DNA of 64,000 nucleotides from Anomaloglossus baeobatrachus (taxonomy: Eukaryota > Chordata > Amphibia > Anura > Aromobatidae): positions 690,585,698 through 690,649,697 of the forward strand of contig NC_134354.1 in NCBI RefSeq assembly GCF_048569485.1, in the 5' to 3' direction. The notes below the pieces were generated by a model, which was given only the letters and a program-made list of their open reading frames with translations, searched no databases and was not told the DNA's origin. The position numbers were made by a program, and so were the translations under genes. Of the stretch, positions 13,351 to 23,783 are shown piece after piece (position 1 is the stretch's first letter; each line of letters begins with the position of its first letter).

Positions 13351-13867
13351 CTCTCGGCTAAAGAAAACTTAACACAACGCGTTATTTCACTGGAATCCGT
13401 GGCCTTTATTATCACACTTTTTGCAAGGCATCGGTCACATGCGTTACACAATGCATTGTGATGGATGCCGGTCAACGCAAGTGTGAAAGTAGCCCAATTC
13501 TTGTTATTCGTTGTACAACGCATCAGTCACATGCATCAAGCAACGCATGTGACTGATGCAAAACGGAAATGTGAACCTAGCCTAATTAGCATACGTGGCG
13601 GTCATGTTTTATAAAGTTTATTTTTGGGGTCTGGAAGGGGAGTCAGCACAAGGTGCACCTTCATGGAACGCAGCCCAGGAGCTACAGAAGGTGACAAAAA
13701 ACCCCTATGGGTAAATGCACATGGTGCGGCTTTTTTAAGATGATGATGTGTGCACAGAACCGAACGTCCACAGTGTAATCGAGTCCCGGACCTGGGAACC
13801 AGCTACACTGTGACATTCTCTGAAAGTAAGAAAACCTATGGTCGGAGTGTACAGTGATATCTGCAGC

Positions 13868-14518
13868 GTCCGCTCAGTGCGCACATCCAGTAGTCACCGT
13901 CCGCTCAGTGCGCACATCCAGTAGTCACCGTCCGCTCAGTGCGCACATCCAGTAGTCACCGTCCGCTCAGTGCGCACATCCAGTAGTCACCGTCCGCTCA
14001 GTGCGCACATCCAGTAGTCACCGTCCGCTCAGTGCGCACATCCAGTAGTCACCGTCCGCTCAGTGCGCACATCCAGTAGTCACCGTCCGCTCAGTGCGCA
14101 CATCCAGTAGTCACCGTCCGCTCAGTGCGCACATCCAGTAGTCACCGTCCGCTCAGTGCGCACATCCAGTAGTCACCGTCCGCTCAGTGCGCACATCCAG
14201 TAGTCACCGTCCGCTCAGTGCGCACATCCAGTAGTCACCGTCCGCTCAGTGCGCACATCCAGTAGTCACCGTCCGCTCAGTGCGCACATCCAGTAGTCAC
14301 CGTCCGCTCAGTGCGCACATCCAGTAGTCACCGTCCGCTCAGTGCGCACATCCAGTAGTCACCGTCCGCTCAGTGCGCACATCCAGTAGTCACCGTCCGC
14401 TCAGTGCGCACATCCAGTAGTCACCGTCCGCTCAGTGTGCACATCCAGTAGTCACCGTCCGCTCAGTGTGCACATCCAGTAGTCACCGTCCGCTCAGTGT
14501 GCACATCCAGTAATCACC
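13868..14518. repeat. 31-bp minisatellite, 21 near-identical copies
   Basis: The unit GTCCGCTCAGTGCGCACATC plus CAGTAGTCACC repeats with no spacer; the span of 651 bp is 21 units. All units are identical by eye except the last three, which have TGTGCACATC in place of TGCGCACATC, and the final unit, which also ends in TAATCACC. Such homogeneity points to recent expansion. Confidence 0.95.
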
Positions 14519-14667
14519 CGATACATCGGATCTGGAGCCATCATTTGTGTAGACAACTTTTTTTGTCCTTTTTTAAATAAATTGATTTTTACAGAACTTT
14601 TTTTTTTCCCCATTGGAGTCTATGGAGAACAGATCCGGTAACTGATCGCTATTTATCTTCCATTTGT

Positions 14668-14833
14668 AAGGCTGCTTTCACACATCCGGTTTTTGCAGTG
14701 CGGCTCAATCCAGCTCAAACACCTATGCAACGGATGCGGCGAAAAAAACATATCCGTTGCAAAAGTTTTTTCATGCAGCCCTTCCGTTTTGACGGATGAG
14801 GCTTGATCCAGTGCGATGCGGTTTTTTGCCGCA

Positions 14834-14867
<34 letters not shown>

Positions 14868-15077
14868 ATGCCAGGCATCGTTTTATCCGGCCGCTGCATG
14901 GGCTAAATATGCCGCATCTGGCAAAAAACGGACGCAACGCAAAGTCATGCGGCACAATACAGCGCTTATGCAAGTCAATGCGGAAAAAACGCAACCGGCG
15001 GCAAAAAACGGTTGTGTTTTTCTGCAAAGCGCCGTATTGTGCCGCTCAGCAAAAAACGGATGTGTGAAAGCAGCCTT
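14668..15077. mobile_element. MITE with GGCTGCTTTCACAC ends
   Basis: The left end AAGGCTGCTTTCACACATCC is mirrored by GGATGTGTGAAAGCAGCCTT on the right. The interior is non-coding and includes a poly-A run of about 37 bases near 14830. Related ends occur at 21776, 27080 and 36622. Confidence 0.75.
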
Positions 15078-15449
15078 TTACTGATCCAATAAGAAAACAA
15101 CGGATCTTTTACAAATGCAAGAAAAATGGATCCTTTCTCCATAAACTCCAATGTAAAAAAAAAAACCCAAAACGCACGGATCCAGCTGAAATCAGTATTT
15201 CCAAAACAGACAAAAAAGAAAAGTGGTGTCTGACCCAAGGATTTCTCCAGATCTGATCCGGGCGATTACTGCACGTGTGAATATGGCCTGTCACGGACCA
15301 GAAAGTGGCATCCGACACTCCGCAAAAATTAAAAGGCTCCGTATTATTTTGCAGACTGGTGCCTATAATATTGGGATGTGTGAATATGGCGCTATAGAGG
15401 CCGGGCAGGGAACCCTCCATCTGATCTGCACAGCCGGCCATGGGGGTAG

Positions 15450-15929
15450 CCTGAAATAGGAGTCATAGCAGACTGGGGCTGAGCTGACGCTATACGTGCC
15501 GACTCTGACCGATTCAATCGGCTAATCCCTTAAGCATCTGTAACCCTAACGTCAGCCCAATAACGGCAGCCATGACTCATACATCTCCGGGCGTCATGGG
15601 CACAGCACCGGCAGCTACACCCCGCCTCTCGAGTACAGCCCATACCGTTCTCCGGTCGGCAGCCTCCGCTTTCCGTACTGTCCGCAGCTCACTGCTCCGT
15701 ATTCACTTCCGTCCCCGCAGCCCGCCTGCACTATGTTCAAATCTAGGACTTCAGCCAACCAGCGTGCTCCATTCATAACGTGTCATCATGTGCGACCAGT
15801 CCCGGGGCACGCCGGGAGTTGTAGTTTCGGAGCACTCATTCGGTGTGAGCACTGCAGACCTGCTAGTTTGGCTGGAGGAGGGATGTAACCTGTGCTGCTG
15901 CAGGACGCGGCCTCAGTGACTGCTCCGTG
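15450..15929. promoter_or_regulatory. CpG-rich promoter-like block with a ZNF143-type motif
   Basis: Compared with its surroundings this stretch is GC- and CpG-rich and mostly free of recognisable repeats. It has ACTTCCG near 15706, an AGCCAACCAG (CCAAT-like) element near 15753, and GCCGGGAGTTGTAGTT at 15811-15826, which is the reverse complement of a ZNF143/STAF-like ACTACAACTCCC element. No exon could be recognised on either side, and the right flank is cut by the hAT insertion at 15930. The promoter call is inference. Confidence 0.35.
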
Positions 15930-16479
15930 CAGGGCCGCCACTAGGAATTTCAGGGCCCCATACTGGCAAAATTATGGGGCCCCCTTGAGATCCACCCCAG
16001 CTCCGCCTCCACCCCGCAAACCTTCCCCAGTGTGTGTGTATATACAGTATATGGTACATATATGTATGTGTTTATTTGTGTGTATGTGATTATGAATGTG
16101 TGTATATATTCTGTATGTGTGTGTCAAAATTTTGCACACTCACATGGCTGGACCCCGAGAGCGTTCCAATTTACCAATCAATTTTGCCCCTATCTACATA
16201 ATGGGGAAAACGTGAAACCAAAAGTGTATCCGCACCGTTGCATCTACAATCACAACATTTTGCACAGACACCTCGTGACCCAGGGAACGTCGTAGACTAT
16301 GTTTTGACAGGAAAATTTAACCCCACGCTTTACAGTTACTCTCCAAAAAACATCCCTTCATTAAAGTAAACGGAGCCTGGAACTACAGGTTATTAGTAGG
16401 AGCTGTGAGTGGTTGCTATAGGTACAAAAGACATTCATAGTATAAGAAGCTTATATGTGAAGTAATAAGATGTTGGTGG

Positions 16480-17395
16480 GGAGACGGATAGAGAGAGACA
16501 GAAAGAAAGACAGACAGGCAAAGAGACAGAGAGATAGAGACAGACAGAGACAAACTGTGAAAGAGACAGATCTGGAAAGAGACCGATGGGGAAAGAGACA
16601 GACAGACAGGCAGACAGGGAAGGAGGAGACAGCCAGAGAGACAGACAAAGATAGATGGGGAAAGACACAGACCTTGATAGACTTGATAGAGACAGACAGG
16701 GAAAGAGACAGAGAAATAGAGACAGACAAAGACAGGCAGACAGGGAAAGAGACAGGAAAAGACACAGACAAAGAGACGGGGAGACAGACAGGGAAAGAGA
16801 CAGACCTGGGAAAGAGACAGACCTGGAAAGAGACAGATGGGGAAACAAAACAGAGATAGAGACAGATAAAGAAAGAGACAGACAGGCAGACGGGGAAAGA
16901 GACGGAGAAAGAGACAGACGGGGAAAGAAACAGATGGGGAAAGAGACAGACAGGGAAAGAGACGGGGAAAGAGACAGACGGGGAAAGAGACAGACGGGGA
17001 AAGAGACAGACCTGGGAAAGAGACAGACCTGGAAAGAGACAGATGGGGAAACAAAACAGAGATAGAGACAGATAAAGAAAGAGACAGACAGGCAGACGGG
17101 GAAAGAGACGGAGAAAGAGACAGACGGGGAAAGAAACAGATGGGGAAAGAGACAGACAGGGAAAGAGACGGGGAAAGAGACAGACGGGGAAAGAGACAGA
17201 CGGGGAAAGAGACAGACGGGGAATGAGGCAGACAGGGAAAGAGGCAGACGGGGAAAGAGGCAGATGAGGAAAGAGGCAGACGAGGAAAGAGGCAGATGAG
17301 GAAAGAAGCAGACCTGCAAAGAGACAGACAGAGACAGACTGGGAAAGAGACAGACCTGGAAAGAGACAGACCTGGAAAGAGACAGACGGAGCACA
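16480..17395. repeat. Purine-rich tandem repeat of GACAGA and GGGGAAAGA blocks
   Basis: About 900 bp made of imperfect units such as GACAGACGGGGAAAGA. A longer segment (about 16800-17030) recurs almost unchanged at 17000-17220, which shows duplication of higher-order blocks. The minus strand is read as endless SLSRSVSFPVCLF-like frames; these are by-products of the repeat. Confidence 0.9.
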
Positions 17396-17559
17396 TTACT
17401 TTGCCAATTTAGTTGAATCTGTGCGGAATATCTGTGGTGTTGAAATATATGTTGTGAAATGCTTCTATCAGCTTAGTTTTTGCCTTTTAATAATTACATT
17501 TCTATCTATTTGTTTTGTGTGTGCAGAATACATTTTTGTAAATACTTTCTACTTTGTTA

Positions 17560-17611
17560 ACAGAGGTTATTAACTCGGGCGAAACCGGGTAGTACAGCTA
17601 CTATATATATA
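17560..17611 (+). mobile_element. Helitron-like 3' end
   Basis: The short hairpin CGGGCGAAACCGG is followed by GTAGTACAGCTACT. A GC-rich hairpin about ten bases before a CTRR-type end is the Helitron signature, and frog copies commonly read CTAGT here. The matching 5' end was not identified, so the extent leftwards (possibly to about 16100) is unknown. Confidence 0.35.
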
Positions 17612-19370
17612 TGTCGCGGGCGGAGGAGGGGACGCTGCGCTCACCCACTGCTCGGGTCCGGCTGCTGCTGCTGCTCGGTGGTGGCTCGAGCGGTGGTCCG
17701 GATCCCGGGGACTCGAGCGGCATTCCTCGCCCGTGAGTGAAAAGGGGGTGGTTTGATCTGTGGTTTAGGGATATTGTCCGTGACGCCACCCACGGTTGTG
17801 GTGAGGTTGTGACACCACCGCTGCTTTGGATGGGGATCCCGGGAGCGATGACAGGGAGCAGCTTGGATGTTGGTTCTCCCCTCCGTGGGTAGGGGGGTTG
17901 GTTGTCCCGGGGCCCGGTGAGGGTTAGGGATGGCAGGCGGGTTACGGGGCCTGGTGAGGTGCAGGGTCGCGGGGGTAGCGCTGTGCCGCACAGCACGGTG
18001 GTACTCACTCAGCCAGTAATTCACATGGAGTCTCTGGTCAAACAAACGGCTGGATGGACGGGTCCCACAGGCGGCTGCGGTTGTTCTCCTCCCGGTAGGT
18101 TGATGGTGACTGCCTTTCCCTGCACCTGTGTTGTGTTACGGTTCCAATGGCTTCCCACTGGTAACCCGCTCCCCAGCTTGGATGGATGCTGAGGGAGCCC
18201 CTTTTGGCCGCAGGCTCTGGCCCTGGGAACTGTAGCCTTGGCGGTGACTGTGTTTCCCTTTATGGTTTGAGCTTTTGCCTTCAATCGGGTCTTGACTGCT
18301 GGGAAACCCCGTGAGTGAAAAGGGGGTGGTTTGATCTGTGGTTTAGGGATATTGTCCGTGATGCCACCCACGGTTGTGGTGAGGTTGTGACACCACCGCT
18401 GCTCTGGATGGGGATCCCGGGAGCGATGACAGGGAGCAGCTTGGATGTTGGTTCTCCCCTCCGTGGGTAGGGGGGTTGGTTGTCCCGGGGCCCGGTGAGG
18501 GTTAGGGATGGCAGGCGGGTTACGGGGCCTGGTGAGGTGCAGGGTCGCGGGGGTAGCGCTGTGCCGCACAGCACGGTGGTACTCACTCAGCCAGTAATTC
18601 ACATGGAGTCTCTGGTCAAACAAACGGCTGGATGGACGGGTCCCACAGGCGGCTGCGGTTGTTCTCCTCCCGGTAGGTTGATGGTGACTGCCTTTCCCTG
18701 CACATGTGTTGTGTTACGGTTCCAATGGCTTCCCACCGGTAACCCGCTCCCCAGCTTGGATGGATGCTGAGGGAGCCCCTTTTGGCCGCAGGCTCTGGCC
18801 CTGGGAACTGTAGCCTTGGCGGTGACTGTGTTTCCCTTTACGGTTTGAGCTTTTGCCTTCAATCGGGTCTTGACTGCTGGGAAACCCCGGAGGTTCCCTT
18901 CGCTAACGGATTTGACCAGTTTTACGGCGACTCCTAGCCTGGTCGGGGTCCGTAGGCCCTGCCGAATGGTGCTGGCTTCTCTTCACTCCCCGATCCGGTA
19001 CAGGCGGGCCACCGCCCGTCCCCGGTCCGTACGGTTCACTCCAATCAGCCTCTCCTGCAGACGGTCACCACCGTCTGTCAACCTTGCTGTTCCGTCCGGG
19101 CCACACACCCGGACGCGGTCAGTCTCCTCTACCACTTCACTTCCTCAACTCCTCAACTCCTCTCAAAAACTGATCTGACTTCCTTTTCCCCGCCTCCAGG
19201 ACTGTGAACTCTTCTGTGGGCGGAACCAACCGCCTGGCCCACCCCCTGGTGTGGACATCAGCCCCTGGAGGAAGGCAACAAGGATTTGTGTTTGACTTCG
19301 GTGTGCCTAACCGGGGTGTGGGGTGTGTTGGTGTAGTTCTGTGACGACCTGGCTTGTCCAGGGTGCCACA
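17612..19370. mobile_element. Solo LTR with an internal 578-bp tandem duplication
   Basis: It begins TGTCGCGGGCGG and ends GGTGCCACA, and is related to the LTRs at 21889-23129 and 25172-26413 but is a different subfamily. The TATA next to both ends may be the target duplication, although it lies in a TA-rich run. The segments 17733-18310 and 18311-18888 are direct copies with only a few differences. No internal region remains, consistent with LTR-LTR recombination. Confidence 0.8.
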
Positions 19371-20010
19371 TATATATATATATATATTACACACACACAC
19401 ACAGAGTCATGGCCAAAAGTCTTAGCACCCTTGAAGTTGTTCCAGAAAATGAAGTATTTCCCTCAGAAAAGTACTAATACACCCTCTACACCACCTACCC
19501 TTCTCCATAATGCACCTCCTACATTGCCCCTCTCCATAACACACCACCTACACCGCCTCTTTCCATATTACACGCTCTATACCTACCTGCTACATCATAA
19601 GACACGCTCTACACCTACCTGCTACATCATAAGACACGCTCTACACCTCCGTGCTCCATAATACATGCTCTACATCACCCCTCTCCATAATGCACCTTCT
19701 ACACCGTCCCTCTACATAACACCATAACACACCACCTACACAGCCTCTTTCCATAATACACGCTCTATACCTCCCTGCTCCATAATACACGCTCTACACC
19801 GCCTCTTTCCGTAATGCACTCTCTACACTGCCCCCCTCCATCACACTCTGCCCCTCACACTCATCACCTCTCGTCACACTCTGCCCCTCCCTTGTCATAC
19901 TGAGCCCCTCACACTCTGCCCCTCTCTTGTCATACTGAGCCCCTCACACTCTGTCCATCACACTCTGCCCCTCTATTGTCACACTCAGCACCCCCATGTC
20001 CTCCTCTTCA
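19371..20010. repeat. TA/CA microsatellite, Tc1-end fragment and low-complexity C-rich repeat
   Basis: A TA then CA run (19371-19402) is followed by GTCATGGCCAAAAGTCTTAG, which resembles a Tc1 terminal repeat (about 19405-19475). The rest, to about 20010, is a degenerate repeat of CCATAATACACGCTCTACAC-like units. Confidence 0.6.
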
Positions 20011-20098
20011 CTCATTACCTGTCGTCATGTGCCCTCATCTGCTACAGCTACTCTTGAGTAGCTGTAGCAGATGAGGCCATATGACGACAGGTAATGAG
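20011..20098. repeat. Palindrome with arms of about 43 bp
   Basis: CTCATTACCTGTCGTCATGT at the left is the reverse complement of the right end near 20079-20098 apart from one or two positions. The arms meet at CTACTCTTGAGTAG. It could form a cruciform or hairpin. Confidence 0.8.
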
Positions 20099-21025
20099 TA
20101 TCTTCTGGCTCCTCCCACATGGGGGTGACATGGACATGACGTCATCGCAGGTCCTGCACGGGAGCATTTTAGAGCTTCCCTGCCTCGGCAGCGCTCATGT
20201 AATAAATCCCTTCCCCCTGAAAAAAAACCCGCCGGATTTGCTAGATGGCAAAAGAAAATGGGAGTTTAAAACAAAACAAAAAAAAACTGTTTTAACATGG
20301 ACCTGGGAGGCAGCAGCTCGGGGCAACCGGCTCCCGGTAGTCAATGCTACTGCTACACCCCCAGTATTAGTCACCAGTAACCCCCCCCACCTTCCCCTCA
20401 TCAGGTTATTTCTCACCACTCACCTCTCCCTCCTCAGGCACCTCCGTACGGGCCCCCCGCCGAGCTGCTTCTCCTCTTGTACAGGCCCTGGCTGCGTCGA
20501 TGCTTTTCTCCTAGGGGCACCCGCCGCTGCTTCTCTCCGTGAAGGCCCCGGCTGTGCCGCTTCTTTTCCTGCCGGCCGGGTGGGAACTTTTGAAATGACA
20601 CACGCGCGCGCAGTACTGACGTCATCAGGGCGCGCCACGTGTGTCACAGAGAAAGTGCCAGGCAGGGAACAGAGGAGAGATTCCTGCGTTCCGCTGCCTG
20701 CACTGACTGTGCGGAGCTGCAGGATTGCTCCCTGCCCAGCACGCAGTGTGTGATGAGGGTGATCTGACCAGGGCCCCCCGGAGCCTGGAGCTCCGGACAA
20801 CAGGTCAGATTGCCCTCATTACTGACCGGCGAGCAAGGGCCCCAGCGTGACAGAGACTAACCGGCTCCCACTACGGGGCCGCAAACGCAGCCCCCGGGCA
20901 GACTGTTACACTGCCGCATCAGGCAGCCCGACAGCGCCCCCCTCACAGTTGCACCCGGAGCAGATGCACCGCCAGCACCCCCCCCAGATAATGAGTATGC
21001 AGCTGCATACCTGGTATATCCAGCA
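20099..21025. other. No recognisable gene inside the hAT element
   Basis: GC-rich non-coding sequence. Frames of 60-220 codons exist on both strands, but none resembles a known protein or keeps a plausible composition. Nothing further is supported. Confidence 0.5.
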
Positions 21026-21064
21026 CACGTGGCCAATTTGCATGCGATGCAAATTAGCCACGTG
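21026..21064. repeat. Short palindrome pairing E-boxes and octamer motifs
   Basis: CACGTGGCCAATTTGCAT is followed after a 3-base centre by ATGCAAATTAGCCACGTG. Each arm therefore has a CACGTG E-box and an ATGCAAAT octamer, arranged symmetrically. Function is unknown. Confidence 0.6.
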
Positions 21065-21355
21065 TACAGTTGCAAAAGCCACACTGCCGGAGTCCTCTGC
21101 TGCGGCTGTGACTGGTTGGGGGCGGTGAAGAGGGGTGGGGGCCAGGCTGGCCCGGGGCTTAATAAAGCTATGTAATTGTCCTTGGCTAAGCCGGGCCCCC
21201 CCTCTTCACCGGGCCCCCTACACCAGTCTCAGTAGTAATGCCCTGATGGCGTCCCTGGCTCCGTGCACCTGTACTGTGTGATTAGGACCTGTCCAAACAC
21301 GACTTAGCAACATAATCAACAAATCTGCGGCTATTTTAATTTTTTGTTAATCCAT

Positions 21356-21772
21356 ACTTAAAAGGGAACCTGTCACCAGATTTGGAGCCTATAAGCTGCG
21401 TCCACCACCAGTGGGCTCTTATATACATCATTCTAACATGCTGTAAATAAGAGCCCAGGCCGCTGTGTAGAACATAAAAATCACTTTATAATACTTACCT
21501 AAACGGTCAGTGCAGTGCAGATGGGTCAGATGGGCGTCTCTGTTCTCCGGGTGTGGCGCCTCCTCTTCCGGCCATCTTTATCTTCCGTCTTCTGAAGCCT
21601 GGGTGCAGGACACGTCCTACGTCATCCACACTCTTCGGCATTGAGGTCCCGATCATGCGCACTACAATGCTTTCATCTGCCCTGTTCAGGGCAGTTCAAA
21701 GTGCACCTGCACAGGACCTCAATTCCGGCGAGTGTGAATGATGTAGACGCGTCATGCAGTATGAAAAAAGTA
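21356..21772. mobile_element. Left part of a TTAA-type MITE
   Basis: The AAAAGGGAACCTGTCACCAG end matches the AGGGAACCTGTCA-type ends at 29045-29072, 42351, 43113 and 46960-46985. The right end is not present here. Confidence 0.6.
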
Positions 21773-21888
21773 TTAGGCTGCTTTCACACTACGTTTTTTA
21801 ACATGCGTCATGAACGTTTTTTTGCTGTAAAAGCGGATCCTGCTTTTACAGCAAAAAAACGCATGCAAACTCTTGTGTTATTTTGCAG

Positions 21889-23129
21889 TGTCGCGGGCGG
21901 AGGAGGGGACGCTGCGCTCTCCCTCTGCTCGGGTCCGGCTGCCGCTGCTGCTGCGGCCTGCTGCTCGGTGGCTCGAGCGATGGGCCGGATCCTGGGGACT
22001 CGAGTGGCGCTCCTCGCCCGTGAGTGAAAGGGGTTTGGTTTTTGGGATAGTTTATTGTCCGTGACGCCACCCACGGTTGTGGTGATGGTGTGGACACCAC
22101 CGCTGCTCTGGACGGGGATCCCGGGAGTGGTGATATGGAGCAGCCAGATGTTGGTTTGCCCCTCCGTGGGTAGGGGTTTTGGTAGTCCCGGGGCCCGATA
22201 ATGGGGAGTCAGGATGGTGGACAGGCGGGTTATGGGGCCTGTGGGGGTGCAGGGACGCAGGGGCAGCGCTGTGCCGCACGGCACGGAGGTACTCACTCAG
22301 CCAAAGGATGATGACACAGTTCACGGTAAACAAACGGCTGGTTGGACGGGTCCCTCGGACGGCTACGGTGCTGATGTTCCCTGCAGTTAGCGGTGACGGT
22401 CACTTCCCTGCACCTAAGTACGGTTCTTTGGTAGCGATGGGTTCCCACCGGTAACCCGCTCCCCAGCTTGGATAAGAGCCGGAGGAGCCCCTCTCTTGCC
22501 CGCAGGCGCTGGCCCTGAGAAACTGGTGCCCTGGCGGTGGCGGTGTCTCTCTTTAACGGTCGGACTGTTGCCTTCAATCGGGACTTGGTTGTTGGGAGAC
22601 CCAGAGGTCCCCTTCACTGACGGATTTGGCAAATTCACGGCGACTCCTAGCCTTGCCGGGATCCGAAAGGCCCCTGCCAATGGTGCTGGCTTCTCTTCGT
22701 ATACCGCTCCGGTACCGCCGGGCCACCACCCGTCCACGGTCCTTTCGGCAACCTCCAAATAGCCTCTCCTGCAGACGGTCACCGCCGTCCGCCAACCTTC
22801 CTGTCTCAGTCCGGGGCACACACCCGGACCAACCTCAGGCTTTCTCTACTGTCACTTTCTCTTCCACCTTTACTCCTTTCTCTCTTGCTCCTCTACCACT
22901 TTACTGTTTACTCTCACTCTCCCTAAACTCATCTGCCTGGTTTTCCCGCCTCCAGGGCTGTGAACTCCTCGGTGGGCGGAGCCAACAGCCTGGCCCACCC
23001 CCTGGTGTGGACATCAGCCCCTGGAGGAAGGCAACAAGGATTTGTGTTCTGACCTTGGTGTTCCTGCAGGGAATGTGGGGTGTGTGTGGTGTTGTGACCT
23101 GTGACCCCTGGCTTGCCCAGGGCGTCACA
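21889..23129 (-). repeat. LTR, 3' on the minus strand
   Basis: Direct copy of 25172-26413. Adjacent to the polypurine tract at about 23130-23140. Confidence 0.85.
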
Positions 23130-23783
23130 TTCCCCCTTAGCAAAACGCAGACCGTCCTCGGGCTGCCCGTCCAACACCGGTTTTATTTTCCTTTTTTTTT
23201 TCTGAAAGATAAAAACGGTAACACATAATACAATTAAAATAACATCTTCCCACATCGGGAGGTACTCTTACTTAAACGTTACTAACGGTTTTAAACGGTT
23301 GCTGCTGCCGCTCTCTCCCACCCAAGTAACCTGGCCCTGATGCTGTCTCTAAGAACAGGCAGCACCTCTTGACCCCAGTCCTGAACCAGTTACCCGAGCG
23401 GGATCTGTCCTTCCCCTCCAGAGGGTAGCCACCGGTTCCTGTGGTGGCTGGGCCCCAGCCTGCTCTACTGCGGGCCCTCCCTCCAACCTGCCTCTCCGGA
23501 GGCGGTAACGGTGCTGCAACGGAAACATTTTTATTTGCAAGCCACTTAACGTTTGTGGTTGCCCTGCAAGTTCACGGGCTTGTCCATAGAAAGTTCTCTA
23601 TGCAACTTTTTGTGGATGGTCCCCATGGGGACAACAATGCCGGCAACGGCCGGTTCCAATCACGGTGAATCAGGTGAACTTCGGTTGATCACACATTTTC
23701 ATCTTTTTCAAAACTTTAAAACTTTCAAAACACACACAGACTTCAGGTCCCAACGGGGACGGTGCAACGGTGTCCCGCTGCCA
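23130..23783. other. Internal 3' non-coding part of the LTR element
   Basis: About 650 bp between the end of the long frame and the LTR. No coding frame, RT or integrase motif is seen. Confidence 0.6.

Larger units (their letters stand above)
15930..21257. mobile_element. hAT-type element with an exact 8-bp target duplication, enlarged by later insertions
   Basis: The left end CAGGGCCGCCACTAGG and the right end CCTGATGGCGTCCCTG are terminal inverted repeats. GCTCCGTG flanks both ends (15922-15929 and 21258-21265), an exact 8-bp duplication as expected for hAT. No hAT transposase is recognised inside. The interior holds a purine-rich tandem repeat, a Helitron-like end, a solo LTR and low-complexity sequence, so the original element was shorter (at most about 3.6 kb without the LTR). 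Confidence 0.8.

Noticed and set aside
12536-13523. Three overlapping minus-strand frames of 200-270 codons rich in His, Thr and Pro
   Set aside because: They are produced by the 35-bp minisatellite, whose unit has no minus-strand stops in any frame.
13868-14518. CRISPR-like array
   Set aside because: The 31-bp units are directly adjacent without spacers and the genome is vertebrate; this is a minisatellite.
16416-17396. Minus-strand frames of more than 300 codons rich in Ser, Leu, Val and Cys
   Set aside because: They are translations of the purine-rich tandem repeat and look the same in two frames.
17601-19178. Proline-rich frames of 90-200 codons in the solo LTR
   Set aside because: They are duplicated with the 578-bp block and shadowed on both strands; there is no coding signature.
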